Below are positions 40,146 through 51,812 of a stretch of 64,000 bases of DNA, in pieces. The stretch lies in NCBI GenBank assembly GCA_016618085.1, contig JABLTG010000021.1, forward strand, positions 62,001 through 126,000. The letters are read 5' to 3'. Both the position numbers and the translations under genes were made by a program. This DNA is from Neovahlkampfia damariscottae (taxonomy: Eukaryota > Heterolobosea > Selenaionea > Neovahlkampfiida > Neovahlkampfiidae). The notes below the pieces were generated by a model. It was not told where the DNA came from. It made no database searches and worked only from the letters and a program-made list of their open reading frames with translations. Each line of letters starts with the position of its first letter. Within the stretch, counting starts at the first letter, position 1.

Positions 40146-43100
40146 ATGTACATCAAAGAAATAATTATCGATGGATTCAAGTCTTACTCATCTAGAACCA
40201 CATTAACCGGCTTTGATCCATCATTTAATGCGATAACAGGTTTAAATGGAACAGGAAAATCAAACATCTTAGATTCTATTTGTTTTGTGCTCGGAATTTC
40301 AGAATTAAAGCAAGTAAGAGTCAGTAAACTTCAAGAACTTGTATATAAACAAGGTCAAGCTGGAGTTACAAAGGCATCAGTTACCATCGTCTTTGATAAT
40401 CATGACAGAGAAAAAAGTCCAATTGGTTATGAAGACTATTCACAAATTACAGTCACAAGAATTGTAAATAAAAAAAAAATTAAAAAGAAAAAACATCTAG
40501 ATTGCCCTTGGTGGAAGAAACAAATATTTAATTAATGGACAAAATGCACAGTTAAGTCGCGTGCAAAATTTATTCCATTCAGTTCAACTCAACGTCAATA
40601 ATCCACACTTCCTTATTATGCAAGGTAGAATTACAAAAGTATTAAACATGAAACCACCTGAAATTCTTGGTATGATTGAAGAAGCAGCTGGTACACGTAT
40701 GTTTGAAACAAAAAAACAAAATGCTTTAAAAACAATTGAAAAAAAAGAATCAAAGTTGAAAGAAATTGATAATGTAAGTGTTTTTTTGTTTTTTTATTTA
40801 TCAAATAGATTTTGAATGAAGATATCACACCAACTCTTGAGAAATTAGAAAAACAAAGAGAGTCTTATTTAAAATGGTCACAAAATGAAGATGAATGTGA
40901 AACACTTCGTCGTTTTTGTATTGCTTATCAATTCTATGAACAATATACCAAATACAAAGCTGGTGATGAAGGTATTCAAGATTTAGAAGATAGAATCAAT
41001 CAATTAAAAGATGATTGTAAAACAAATCAAACAAACATCCAAAGTCTTGATGAACAAATTTCAGAATTGAAAAATCAAAAACAAACAGTAAGAAGAAGAA
41101 TATATTAAACAAAAAAAAAAAAGGGTTCTGAATTCAAAGGTTTAGAAAAACAAGTTACAGAGTTATCTAAAGTTGTTGTCAAACAATCTTCTGCTTACCA
41201 ACATAAAAAGGAAGAATTTGTTTCTGAACAAAAAGAATTGGAGACATTAAAACAAAGTTTACAAGAAGCTCAAAATTCTTTAAATCAATTTACTGAAGAT
41301 GAAGAAAAATCAACTTCAGAATTGGAATTAAAAAGAAAAGAGTTTGATGAATTATCAACTTGTTTGACAAACTCTTCAAATCAATTACATTCAATTAATG
41401 CTGGTATTGCTTCAAGTGGTTCAGGAAAAACACTTACAGAACAACTAATGGAATTCAGAAAAATAGCTGTTACTGCTTCAACTGAAATTAAACAATCATC
41501 ACTCAATATTACTCATCTCACAAAAGAACTTGAACAAAAAAGAAATTCTCTTTCACATGTTGGTAATGAACATGAAAAACTTGAAAAGAAATACCAAAAG
41601 AGTTTAGAAGAGTTAAAAAGAATTGAAGAATCAATTAGAAACTCAAATTATGATGAAAAGAAATTTAAAGATAAAATTCAAGAAAAAGAAAAATTGGAAC
41701 ATCAAATCTCAACTTTAAAAGATGAAATTTATTCATTATCTTCAAAATTATCACGCTTTGATTTTAATTACAGAGAACCTGAAAAGAATTTTGATAAATC
41801 AAAAGTTAAAGGAAAAGTTGGTTCACTTTTTGAAATGAAAAAAGATGGTATATCTCGTGCTTTAGAAGTTGCTGCAGGTGCTAAATTATATAACGTTGTT
41901 GTTCATGATGAAACTACAGGTGCCAAATTAATTGAAAAGAAATCATTAAATGAAAGAGTTTCATTCATTCCACTTAACAAAATTCAAGCGGATGTAATTC
42001 CTTCACAAGTTTGTCATAAAGCAAAACAAATTGCTGGAAACAAAAATGCCGATTTATCTTTGTCATTGATAGATTATCCATCTGATATTCAAAAAGCTAT
42101 GGAATACGTTTTTGGAAACACAATTATTTGTGATACTTTAGATGTAGCTGAAAAAGTTGCTTTTCATGATGGAATTAAAAAAAAAACAGTCACTTTAGAA
42201 GGAGATGTATTTGATCCAAATGGTTCATTAACAGGAGGTTCAAGAGGTAATTCAGCATCTGCTCTTGAAAGTTTAGAAGTTTTGAAAACAAAAAGAAAAG
42301 AAATACAAACACTTCAAAACAAGTTAAATAATATCCTTGCTTCTATTGAAACTATGCAACAAATGAGAGTAGAGTATCAAAAATTAAATTCAGAACTTGT
42401 AATGAAAAAACATGAATGTGAAATTTTAAATTCAAGTATTAAAGAAGGAAAACATAATCAATTGATTGAAGAATGTGAAACTATTGAAAAAGATATTCAA
42501 AATGAAAAAGAAAAAATGAAAAAAGCAGAAGAATTAAAGAAAGAAAAAGAGACAAGTTGTAAACAAATTGAACATGATATGAGTCATTTTACAGATCACA
42601 AAGATGCTCAAATTAAACAAATTGAAAGAGAAATTGAATCATTGAAGAAGAAGATTTCAAAGAGCAAAGATGTTGTTCAACAAAAAGAAATAAATTTTGA
42701 AAAAATTAAAGTTCAAATTGAAGATTCAAAAGGAGAAATGAAAGATATTGAAAATCAAATTTCAAAAAAACAATCAAATATTACAACAATATCAAAAGAA
42801 CTTGTGAAACTTGAAAAAATGGTTCAAGCAAAAAAATCAGAATATGAATCACTCAAAGAGGAATTAGATGCTAAAAATGCTTCTTTATATGAAACTGAGA
42901 ATCAAATTGTACGTTTAGAAGAAGAAAAAAAAGATATTGAAGAATTGACAAAAAGTAATTATTTAGAAATCAAAAAACTTGATCATAAAATAAAGAGAGA
43001 TACAAAAGATCTTGAAAATGCAAGGGATCACATTGAAAAAGCACAAAAAGATCATGACTGGATTAGAGTTGAAAAAGAGAAATTTGGAAAAACAGGAACA

Positions 43101-43889
43101 GAATTTGACTTTAAAAAATATGATCCTGTTAAGATTCAAAAGAAATTGACTGATCTTCAAGCACAACAACAACAATTGAATAAAACTGTAAACAAAAAAG
43201 TACTTTCAATGTTTGAAAGAGCACAACAAGAATACAAAGATTTACTTTCAAAAAAGAAAATTGTTGAACAAGATAAAGATAAAATTGAACAAGTTATTAA
43301 AGAAGTTGATGAAAAAAAGAATGAAGCAATTGTCAAAACTTGGGAAAAAGTCAACAAAGATTTTGGTTCTATTTTCTCAACTCTTTTACCAGGCACTAAC
43401 GCAAAATTAGATCCAATGGAAGGTCATGAAGTTACAGATGGATTGGAAGTTAAAGTTGCATTTGGATCTGTTTGGAAAGAAAGTTTAACAGAACTTTCAG
43501 GAGGACAAAGATCATTATTAGCTCTTTCTTTGATTCTTTCTTTATTATTGTTTAAACCTGCTCCTATGTATATTCTTGATGAAATTGATGCTGCTTTGGA
43601 TCCATCACATACACAAAATATTGGAAGAATGTTGAAGACACATTTCTCAAATTCACAATTTTTAGTTGTTTCATTGAAAGAAGGAATGTTTTCAAATGCA
43701 AATGTAATTTTTAAAACAAAATTTGTTAATGGTCAATCTGCTGTTATTCGAACAGTTCCTGATAAATCAAAGATATCACAAGAGAAAGAGAATCAAGTGC
43801 AACCATCAAAACAAATTGAATCATCTTCAACATTGAATACAAAAAAAAGAAAAAGAAATGTTGCAAGAGTTGATGAAGAAGAAGAATAA
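40146..43889 (+). CDS. SMC2: Condensin subunit SMC2
   Basis: Four exons with introns near 40467-40500, 40774-40809 and 41091-41124; about 1,180 aa. SMC2 pairs with SMC4 as the ATPase core of condensin for mitotic chromosome compaction. The N-terminal head has [20 protein letters not shown], Walker [10 protein letters not shown] and the SMC2-typical [20 protein letters not shown]. Two long coiled coils flank the hinge ([58 protein letters not shown]). The C-terminal head has the signature [20 protein letters not shown] and Walker [21 protein letters not shown]. The tail ends in Lys/Arg and Glu runs. All catalytic elements look intact. Confidence 0.97.
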
Positions 43890-43893
43890 ATAT

Positions 43894-44863
43894 TTATTTT
43901 AATTCCCAATCAAAATAATTCATTTCATCAATTGGACTAATAATGATATCAAAATCTTTTGGCAATGCAAGTTTGAAATCATTAGTTTGACTATTTTGTA
44001 GTCGCAAATTTACAGGTTGTGGTGTTTGTGGTTCTTTTGGAAGAATTTTTTTGAATTTTATTTCTTCAACTTTTCTCTTTTTATTTGGTGGAAAAAGATC
44101 ATATTTTATAGTTTCAATTTCTTTAATTGTTGTAAGGTCTTCTTTACTTTTCCAAACATAACTTGATGTTTTTCCTGTTGAATTAGATTTCTCAATCAAT
44201 TGGATTTGTGAAACAACTCTAACAATATCAAGAATTCTACGCATCATATCTGAATTGAATGTTTAAAATAAAGATAAATTTTACTGTTTGTTGAATCAAA
44301 ATCTCTTCCTGGAAAAAAAATTGAAAAAAATTCAATTTGTTTGATTTCTGTTCTTTTGGAAAGCAAAAAAACTTGAATAAATATTTTTGCAATTTCAACT
44401 AAGCCTATCTTTTCTAATGGTTTTTGTACAGGAGTTTCTGTTGTTTCTTCTTCTGGATTTAAATTCTCTTTGCATGTGAAAACTGAGTTTATTCGTTCTT
44501 TTAAAGTTTCATTTTGAGATGCCTCAGTCTGAAATCAGGGAATTAGATTTATTATGACTTACTTTCAGTTTTGATAAGCTTTGAGAAATATTTTTTTCTC
44601 CATTGTATTGATAAATCCCAGGTGATATTTTTGAAAAGTATCCAACAACTGTCAACACATTTAGAATATCATAAATTCTTCTTCTTTCAAGGTCTGTTTA
44701 ATTAAAATTTAATTTTGATTTGAGAACCTAATTTTTGTGTCATCTTTGCTAATAAGAATCTCTCGTTTACTTTGTACTTAGATACTTCTTCAATTAGTTT
44801 TGAGCATTGTATAGCAAGGCCATTTTCTGTTTTTTTCTTTTTTGGATTCAATTCCTTGAACAT
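43894..44863 (-). CDS. Atypical E2F with two winged-helix domains (E2F7/8-like)
   Basis: Four exons (introns 44694-44727, 44529-44562 and 44250-44284) give exactly 867 bases, 288 aa. The first winged helix has NERFLLAKMTQKLDLERRRI and YDILNVLTVVGYFSKISPGI, matching the E2F RRRIYDIxNVL recognition helix. A second, weaker one follows: GLVEIAKIFIQVFLLSKRTE, then MMRRILDIVRVVSQIQLIEK. Two DNA-binding domains in one chain without a dimerisation or Rb-binding region is the E2F7/8 (plant DEL) plan; these factors act as cell-cycle repressors without DP. The C-terminus is Lys/Pro-rich. The gene is convergent with SMC2 (stops four bases apart), and its own promoter has an E2F-type site. Confidence 0.85.
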
Positions 44864-44983
44864 AGTTGACCAGCCGTCAAGTTTTGTAGCTCAAGAATTT
44901 GAGCGGGAAATGTTGATGAAATGATTGGTTAATAATTGACCTATTATCAGCATTTTTAATTTCCTCAACTTGACGTCATCAAA
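44864..44983. promoter_or_regulatory. Divergent promoter of E2F and WDR48 with E2F-type site
   Basis: A 120-base interval with GCGGGAAA at 44903-44910, an exact E2F consensus core, 40 bases upstream of the E2F ATG, and a single ATTGG at 44924-44928 about midway. Autoregulation by the E2F protein is the simple reading. Confidence 0.55.
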
Positions 44984-47333
44984 ATGAATACAAGAACAAA
45001 AATTTCTTATATTCTACCATATGATGATGGTAATTATCACCGTTTTGGTATAAATAAATTGCTTTTTGATGATACAACAAAAAGTTTATTCTCAGCCGGA
45101 AGAGATGGCACAATAAAACTTTGGTCAGTCGAAAATATGGAAGAAAAACCAAAACCAATAATAAATATACAAGCACATTTTGACTGGATAAATGATTTTA
45201 TTCTTCACAACAATGAAATTTGTATAAACAAAAAACATAATTTTTAATTTTTTTTTTTTTAAATAGTAATAAGTTGTTCAAGTGACAATACTGTAAAACT
45301 ATGGGATAAAGAAGGAAATAATATTCATTCTATACGGTAATTTTAAATTTTTTATTTTAACTCTTTTCACAAAGTGCACATCTAGATTATGCAAAATGTT
45401 TAGCTTCAAGTTCAACTGAAAATAAATTTGTCTCAGGAGGTCTTGATAACTCAATTTATTTATGGGATATTGAAAAATCAAAAACAATCTTAAAAACAAC
45501 AGATTATTTTCCAGCTGAAATACCATCAAAACGATCAGTATATTCAATTGCTATGAGCGAGGATGCAAATATTATTGCTACTGCTTCTTCAGATCGTTTT
45601 ATTAGAATATTTGATACTAGAATTAGTCTCAAAAAGAAAATTTCAAAACTGAGAGGACACTCAGATAACATTCGAAGTTTGTTAATGACAAAAGATGGAA
45701 AAACTGTATGATTTTCTGGTTCATTTTTAAATATTTTAGATTATATCAGGAGGATCTGATAATTTGATTAAAGTATGGGATGTTTCTCAAGAGAAAAGTT
45801 TCAAGACATTTTCTGAACACGATGATTCAATCTTCACACTTTCATTTGAAGATGATTTGTCAGAAGATAAATTTTTATCAGGAGGTAAAGATGGAAAAGT
45901 AGTTCATTATGATTTAACAAAAAATCAATATTCTGAACTTTTGACTTCGAAATATCCAATTTTATCTGTTGCAAATGTCAATCACCAATCATTATTCGTT
46001 TCAACGACAAAATGTGATATTACAATGTGGGACTTTGATTTATCAGAACAATCACCTTTGTCTTCAAGAACTCAAAGCTTTTCTACATCTCCAATTGGCA
46101 CCAAAAAATCAACATTTGATAAAAGAAAGTTTTCTCAAATGAGACCAAAGAAAACCATCAAAGGAGCTCCTGGAATTCATAAATACTATTTATTGAACGA
46201 TAAAATTCATGTACTTGCAGAAGACAATGAAAAAATTCTAACCAAATGGAATATCACTACAGTAAAAAAAATGAAAATATCAAATTAACTTTTTAAGGGT
46301 AAATTAGAAGAGAATTATGGTATTTATGATATTGAAAAAAAATATAAAGAGTTAGAAGAAATGACTCATGTTCAAAATTGGGTTTCTTGTGATACCAAAT
46401 TAGGATGTTTAGATGTTGTTTTAGAACCTCCAAAATGTTTTAACGGTGAAGTATATGCAATTGAAGCAGGATTTACAGAATCAGGTCTTGATGATAAAGT
46501 AAATTATGGACAAATGATTATCAAAAATATTTTCAAAAATTGGTATGAAAATAAATATCCACTAGAAGAAGAAAAAAAAGAAACTGAAGAAGAAAAACAA
46601 AAAGAGATTGAATTCAAAAAATCATTGAAAAAGGAAGAGTTGAAGCAATATGAACTTCATTTGAAGAGAAAAGAAGATTTAAGAAAATTTGAAATTAGAA
46701 GAAGGAAAATTGATGATTATGTGAAATTCACATTGCCTGAAGAAACATTGGTGATTATACATCATGAGAATGACATGAACTTCCAATGTCCAATTTATAA
46801 ACGTATTAAAGATTTCAATGGAAAAGAAGCTCAAAATGAAATTCCAGATTGGGTCGAAGAATGTTTTAAAAAATCAGAATTAGAAGGATCTATATCTCAA
46901 AAGATTGCATTTATGGTCAATACCTATGATTCTAAACAATTACCTCCTTTCAAAAAAATGTATGTGAAAAAAAAAAATTTAACACAGTTTCTTTATTAGG
47001 GACAAATTGCATGCTCACAGAATTCTAAGAATACCAAAAGTTTGTTCCTTTGTTATATCTAATTTAAATTTAAAATTACCTTCAAAAGAAAATTTTGAAA
47101 GTTTCAAATTGGATTATCATCAAGAAAAAGATGAAGAATTGAGGTACAAAAAAACAGAAGCATTTTTGTCTTCAATCAAGAAAGATGAAGAAAATCAAGT
47201 GAAACCAGAAGAATATATTGAAATTTTATGTCGTGATAAAGTTGTAAATCCTGAATACAATTTAGGTGTAGTTTATTCATTCTACAGAGGGAACAATTCA
47301 ACAATTATTTTAAATTATAGATTAAAACTTTAA
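44984..47333 (+). CDS. WDR48: WDR48/UAF1 homologue, activator of USP deubiquitinases
   Basis: Several exons with introns near 45226, 45338, 45704, 46270 and 46967; about 700 aa. The N-terminal half is a WD40 propeller (FSAGRDGTIKLWSVENMEE, FVSGGLDNSIYLWDIEKS, ISGGSDNLIKVWDVSQEK). The linker GKLEENYGIYDIEKKYKEL, then HVQNWVSCDTKLGCLDVVLE, is diagnostic of WDR48. The C-terminal DUF3337 region contains a SUMO-like fold (KLHAHRILRIPKVCSFVISN). WDR48 binds and activates USP1, USP12 and USP46, acting in FANCD2/PCNA deubiquitination. An acidic/lysine coiled coil lies at about residue 470. The 3' end overlaps the next gene antisense by 12 bases. Confidence 0.9.
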
Positions 47334-48035
47334 TGATTTGAATAATAATTTCATGTATTTTTCATTTAAATCTAATGATTCATAAAAAATGCTTTCAAAA
47401 TCCAAGAACAAACCTGTCCCCAAAAATTTTTTATCAAAATTTGAAAGAATCAAAAGAAAAATGATGAAAATTTCTTCTTTTGAAATTTGAATGTTAAAAT
47501 TCAATAACTTTTCTATCTCTTCATCTAACACATCTGGGTACGATGAGTTGAGGTCTGAATAATACAAAATTGTTGCTTCTGATTGAATTTTGAACACGAA
47601 TTGACTTCTTTCAAATTTGTAGCACATTTCAAAGCAGTATATTTGATCATTTTTTGAGATTTCGAAGGTATTGAAAATATTATCTCCTTTTTTTTCAATG
47701 TTATCCAAAGAAATTTTTGTGAAAAAAAATTGTTCAAAGAAATTTTCGATTTTGTCTTTTGAAACTATCTCTTGAGAGAAAAGTTGTTTTATCTTCTTTT
47801 TTGTTTTTAAAATCTGAATATTATGTTCAAGCTTTTCCAAATCTCCAAATTCCAATGATGAGCATTTTTGAATTAATGAAAAAGTAGTTTTTGAGCTTAG
47901 AACTTGATGATTCATGCTTTCTTTTTTGAGTGCAATATTGTAAAATTTATTTGATATCAGAAGAACTTTCCCATACGTCTCTTTCTCATGAAAAGAAAAG
48001 ATAATTGAAACCACTTCGTCTGGTAAAGAAAGCAT
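47322..48035 (-). CDS. F-box-like protein
   Basis: 237 aa from ATG 48035; the longer frame opens at TTG. ATTGG lies 14 bases upstream, at about 48049. Residues 1-40 (MLSLPDEVVSIIFSFHEKET, GKVLLISNKFYNIAL) form an F-box. The rest is rich in Phe, Ile and Lys with no known repeat; LKTKKKIKQLFSQEI and FILNFNIQISKEEIF-like helices suggest an alpha-helical domain. It is probably an SCF adaptor with a lineage-specific substrate domain. The final four codons overlap the last codons of WDR48 on the other strand. Confidence 0.7.
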   Translation of the reverse strand: MLSLPDEVVSIIFSFHEKETYGKVLLISNKFYNIALKKESMNHQVLSSKTTFSLIQKCSSLEFGDLEKLEHNIQILKTKKKIKQLFSQEIVSKDKIENFFEQFFFTKISLDNIEKKGDNIFNTFEISKNDQIYCFEMCYKFERSQFVFKIQSEATILYYSDLNSSYPDVLDEEIEKLLNFNIQISKEEIFIIFLLILSNFDKKFLGTGLFLDFESIFYESLDLNEKYMKLLFKSLKF

Positions 48036-48079
48036 GAAGAAGAAATATAATTGGCTCAAATTTTATTGATTTTCTCAAG

Positions 48080-49045
48080 TTAAATGAAATTGAAATGGAT
48101 ATTCAGTAATGTTAAATTACTCAATAATTCATCTACTCTCAGTTCATTTTTAAATCTCATCAACAAAGTTCCATTGGAGTATTGAATGAAAACATTCCCA
48201 TTTTGTTGATCAATTTGAAAGCTATCTGCTTTTTTTGAAATTTGTTCCAACTTCAAAGTATATCCATTTGACATCAAAGAATACAAGTAAATACCGTCCT
48301 CACATCCTATCATATAATTCCCATATATAATAGGAGAAGTAATATTTGTGCAATTAAATTCCATCAAAGGAATAGAAGAATCAAATGAAAAAAGATATAT
48401 CTTATAATCACACACAATCCAAAATTCCAAAAGTGATTTTCGGTGAAAGTCCCAAAGAGAATCCAAATAACTTATGTTAAATGTTTTTAACAATTCATTC
48501 TTGTGTGATACCAAATAATAATGATCTTCTCCATACAGAATTTCTGTGTTGTGTATACTATAATCTGATGGATCCATTTTAACAATTTTTGATTCAAAAT
48601 CAAATTTTTCTACCTTGTTGTTTTTTATGTGATAGAATCTATCTGATTGGAAGACAATATCCTCATTAAATGTTTGTTTCCAAATTTCAGAATATTCTTC
48701 ATATATTGAAGGAACTTTTTGTAAAATTTCACCAGTTTCAATTCTTATAACTTTCATAAAATAAGTCAAGTGTCTTTTTGTTTTTTTTTGATAATCTTCG
48801 ACCCAGACTCCAATTTTTTCATCACTTAAGAAACAAAATTGAGAAATAGTTTCTTCATTTGTACTAAATATTGTCAATATCGGTTTTAATAGCCTTAAAT
48901 CAAAAATTATAACATCAGTAAAATTTAATGTGGCAATTAAATTTCCACTTTTTGATAAAACACCTTTTTTTATTTGATTTAGACGTTTGATGGATATCAA
49001 ATTTCTTTTTTCCAAAAACCTCTTTTCAACAGGTACTTCTCTCAT
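48080..49045 (-). CDS. Beta-propeller-like protein, unknown
   Basis: 321 aa, single exon. The sequence shows repeating short beta strands with Phe/Asp/Trp positions like a degenerate WD40 propeller (SKSGNLIATLNFTDVIIFDL, ISQFCFLSDEKIGVWVED, EFWIVCDYKIYLFSFDSS, PIIYGNYMIGCEDGIYLYSL), but no unit carries a full GH-WD signature. No F-box or transmembrane segment is visible. ATTGG lies about 15 bases upstream of the ATG. I cannot name an orthologue. Confidence 0.65.
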   Translation of the reverse strand: MREVPVEKRFLEKRNLISIKRLNQIKKGVLSKSGNLIATLNFTDVIIFDLRLLKPILTIFSTNEETISQFCFLSDEKIGVWVEDYQKKTKRHLTYFMKVIRIETGEILQKVPSIYEEYSEIWKQTFNEDIVFQSDRFYHIKNNKVEKFDFESKIVKMDPSDYSIHNTEILYGEDHYYLVSHKNELLKTFNISYLDSLWDFHRKSLLEFWIVCDYKIYLFSFDSSIPLMEFNCTNITSPIIYGNYMIGCEDGIYLYSLMSNGYTLKLEQISKKADSFQIDQQNGNVFIQYSNGTLLMRFKNELRVDELLSNLTLLNIHFNFI

Positions 49046-49103
49046 CTCTTACTGTTGATTTTTGATTGGTGAAAAAAAAGAAGGGTTCAATGGAAAAATG
49101 AAT

Positions 49104-50590
49104 TTATTCAATGTTTTCTCTCTGCTTTTCAATTTCAAATGAAACCTTCTTTTTTCTTGGTTGGTGAGAGGTATTTTTTTCAACCTTTGTTGAACCTACA
49201 AATTCAAAATCAAAAGAAATCTTTTCATTAACAAATGAAAATGCTGTTCCAAATGAAGGTGTCTCTGGTGTTTTTTTCTTTTGATTCATCAATCCTGGTA
49301 TTTGTAATTTTTTATCTTTCAATTCGAGAACAGGATACAAGGATGAAATATTCATATTATGGAGGTATTTTGGTGAAAAATAAAAATTTGATGAAATGTC
49401 GATTTCATACTTGAAGTTCTTCATGAAATGTTAATGAACCAAACAAAAAAATACTTTCAAATAGCTTTCAAATCTGTTTAAAATATCTTCTTTTTCATCA
49501 TTTAAATGTTCAAAATTTTTAAATTTTTCATATATCTTGTTTAAATCGATGATTGATTTTTTGATAATTTCAACAGATTGTTGTTCTTTTTTGATTTTTT
49601 TAGCTGGAAAAAAATTGAAATAAATGATTATAATTACTGTTTTTCAATGAAATATCATTCAATTGTTTCAAAGAATTTAGTTTTTCTTCTTGTAATTTCT
49701 TGAAAAAATTATCATAACTTTGATGAATTGTTTCGGTCAATATCATTTTATTTTTTATTATTCTATCTTCTTTTCCAAGTAAAACTACACTAATTTCTTC
49801 CATTTTATCCAATAACTCTGTAAATTTTGTTGCAGCTTTTGATTCAACCAATTCTGATTTGTCAATGGAAATATTGAATTGCTTTCTTTCATGTAATTTT
49901 CTTCTTGGGATTCTATCATGTTTTTCAATACAACTTTTACAATAATAACCACATAATTTACATTCAACTACAGCCAAAATTCCACATTCATCTGAAGAAA
50001 AAAATTCAACAAAAAAAAATCTTTTAAATAGTACCACAAATTGGATCTCCCAATAATATAGTTTTCAAATTATCCTTTGAAATCGGTGTAAAACATTTTG
50101 GACAGCTTTCTTTTTTTGTTAATTTTTTTTTTTTACCTTGATCTTCTGAACAACCTTCACACAATAAATGAAGACAAGGAGCTATTTTGAAACTAAAATT
50201 TTCTTTTTCACAGTTTGAACAAATTGTTTGTGAAGGAATTAAAACACCTTCAGAAATTGAGATATTGTCACTAGGTGTGATAAATGTATCTTCTTTCACA
50301 AAGCTCTCTTTTTGAGTCATTGTTGTAGCCATATCATGTTCAACCTCTTCTTTTTCAGATTTTTGGGACAAGAAGGTTGGAAGTGTATTAATACTTATAT
50401 TATCTACTGATTGATTTTCAATTTTGAGATCAAATTCTTCTGATATTTCAGGATTCAAATTAAAAGTTGATGTTCCTGTAATGAGAGTTAGAAACATTTT
50501 CAAATTACCATCATCATGATATGAACTATCATCAAAATCACAAAGTACAGAAAAATTTGTTTCCTTTTCCTCAAATCCTTTTCTTAGCAT
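49104..50590 (-). CDS. TRIM-like RING, B-box and coiled-coil protein
   Basis: Five exons including a probable 27-base in-frame intron inside the RING (near 50110-50136); about 440 aa. The N-terminal 125 residues are acidic and Ser/Thr-rich. The RING (residues about 128-175) reads CSNCEKENFSFKIAPCLHLL, CEGCSEDQ, then CPKCFTPI. A B-box-like zinc module follows (ICDECGILAVVECKLCGYYC, KSCIEKHDR), then a coiled coil (KFTELLDKMEEISVVLLGKE onward) and a C-terminal region with no SPRY domain. This order suits a TRIM-type E3 ubiquitin ligase. ATTGG at 50620-50624 precedes the ATG by 30 bases. Confidence 0.8.
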
Positions 50591-50720
50591 TATGTTTTTT
50601 TTTCTAAACCTTTGTTCTGATTGGTTGTTTTGATGGTGGAATTTAAGAATATTTCTTTGTTTTTGTTTTCTATTTAAAAAGATATTTCATTCCCAAATTG
50701 AGTTGATTGGATGAATAGAA
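50591..50720. promoter_or_regulatory. Shared divergent promoter, TRIM-like and F-box/LRR genes
   Basis: ATTGG at 50620-50624 serves the minus-strand gene. ATTGG at 50706-50710 is ten bases before the plus-strand ATG. Confidence 0.5.
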
Positions 50721-51812
50721 ATGGGAAACTCATTGGAAACAGAGACTGAAGAAGTAGTTGATGATTTTATTGAGTCAAAAACAGACAAAACATTCACAAA
50801 ACAAACAAAAATAACACTTGGAAATGAAGATGCTGATTACTTTTACTTCTGTGAACATGAAGTGCCAGATGAAATTTTTATCGAAATTTGTGGACACTTT
50901 TCACTAAAAGAATTAATGGTAATGAGCCGAGTTTCAAAAATGTGGTATCTTGTTTCATGGAAATACCTTTACTGTTTGTCAATTTCTTCAGAATTCTCAA
51001 CACAGCTACAATTAATCACAAATGAAAAACTTGTCTCCATGTTGCATAAATGTGATGATTTGAAAATTTTACATTTACGAGCATGTAAAAAATTAACAGA
51101 TATAAATATTGTTCATGAAAATCATCCAAACTTAATTGAACTTGATTTGTCAAATTGTCACACAAAACACTTGAGTGGATTATCAAAAGTTTTAAGTAAA
51201 TGTGTAAATTTAAAACGATTAAATCTATCATCATGTAGACTTATAAAGACAGATTTTGAATATTACAACTGTAAAAAATTGAAAGAATTGAAAATTCGGA
51301 ATATTTCGACTGATGAATTTGATGATCAAATTTTGTCAAATATTATCAAAGTTTCACCGAATATTCAACATTTAGACTTATTTAATACTTTAAATATATA
51401 TGATTTTTCATTTTTGAATCATTTGAAATTCTTAAAATATTTAAATTTGTCAAAAATGAATGAAAGAAAATTCACTGATATTGAATTTCCAGTTTCATTG
51501 GAACATTTGCTTTTATATAAATTCAGGCCATTATTTCCTGAAAAATGGAAACTTCAAATCCTTATGCAACCTCATCTGAAGAGATTAGACATCACAGAAA
51601 CATCAATCAACAAAATTCTCAAAATTGAAGATTTAGGAAAACACTGTCCAGAAATTGAAGAATTAAGTATTCAGGATGTAACTCTTACTTCATTTACTGT
51701 TGAGAAACTTCCGGAATTTTTTCAAAAAATCAAAAGATTAGAATACTCTGTCGCAGAATCACAAAGCATAACTTTCACTCAAGGTGTAAAAATATTTCAA
51801 CAAAATCTTTAA
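50721..51812 (+). CDS. F-box and leucine-rich repeat protein
   Basis: 363 aa, intronless. It begins MGNSLETE, a good N-myristoylation context. Residues about 48-90 are an F-box (VPDEIFIEICGHFSLKELMV, RVSKMWYLVSWKYLY). At least eight LRRs follow (LKILHLRACKKLTDINIV, LIELDLSNCHTKHLSGLSKV, LKRLNLSSCRLIKTDF, IQHLDLFNTLNIYDF). It resembles FBXL-type SCF substrate receptors; a myristoylated form would act at membranes. Its TAA overlaps the stop of the convergent PDRG1 gene by two bases (TTAA). Confidence 0.85.
   Translation: MGNSLETETEEVVDDFIESKTDKTFTKQTKITLGNEDADYFYFCEHEVPDEIFIEICGHFSLKELMVMSRVSKMWYLVSWKYLYCLSISSEFSTQLQLITNEKLVSMLHKCDDLKILHLRACKKLTDINIVHENHPNLIELDLSNCHTKHLSGLSKVLSKCVNLKRLNLSSCRLIKTDFEYYNCKKLKELKIRNISTDEFDDQILSNIIKVSPNIQHLDLFNTLNIYDFSFLNHLKFLKYLNLSKMNERKFTDIEFPVSLEHLLLYKFRPLFPEKWKLQILMQPHLKRLDITETSINKILKIEDLGKHCPEIEELSIQDVTLTSFTVEKLPEFFQKIKRLEYSVAESQSITFTQGVKIFQQNL

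Noticed and set aside
40467-40500. Separate short genes for the N-terminal pieces of SMC2
   Set aside because: Introns join them into one protein that matches SMC2 from its first residue to its Walker B.
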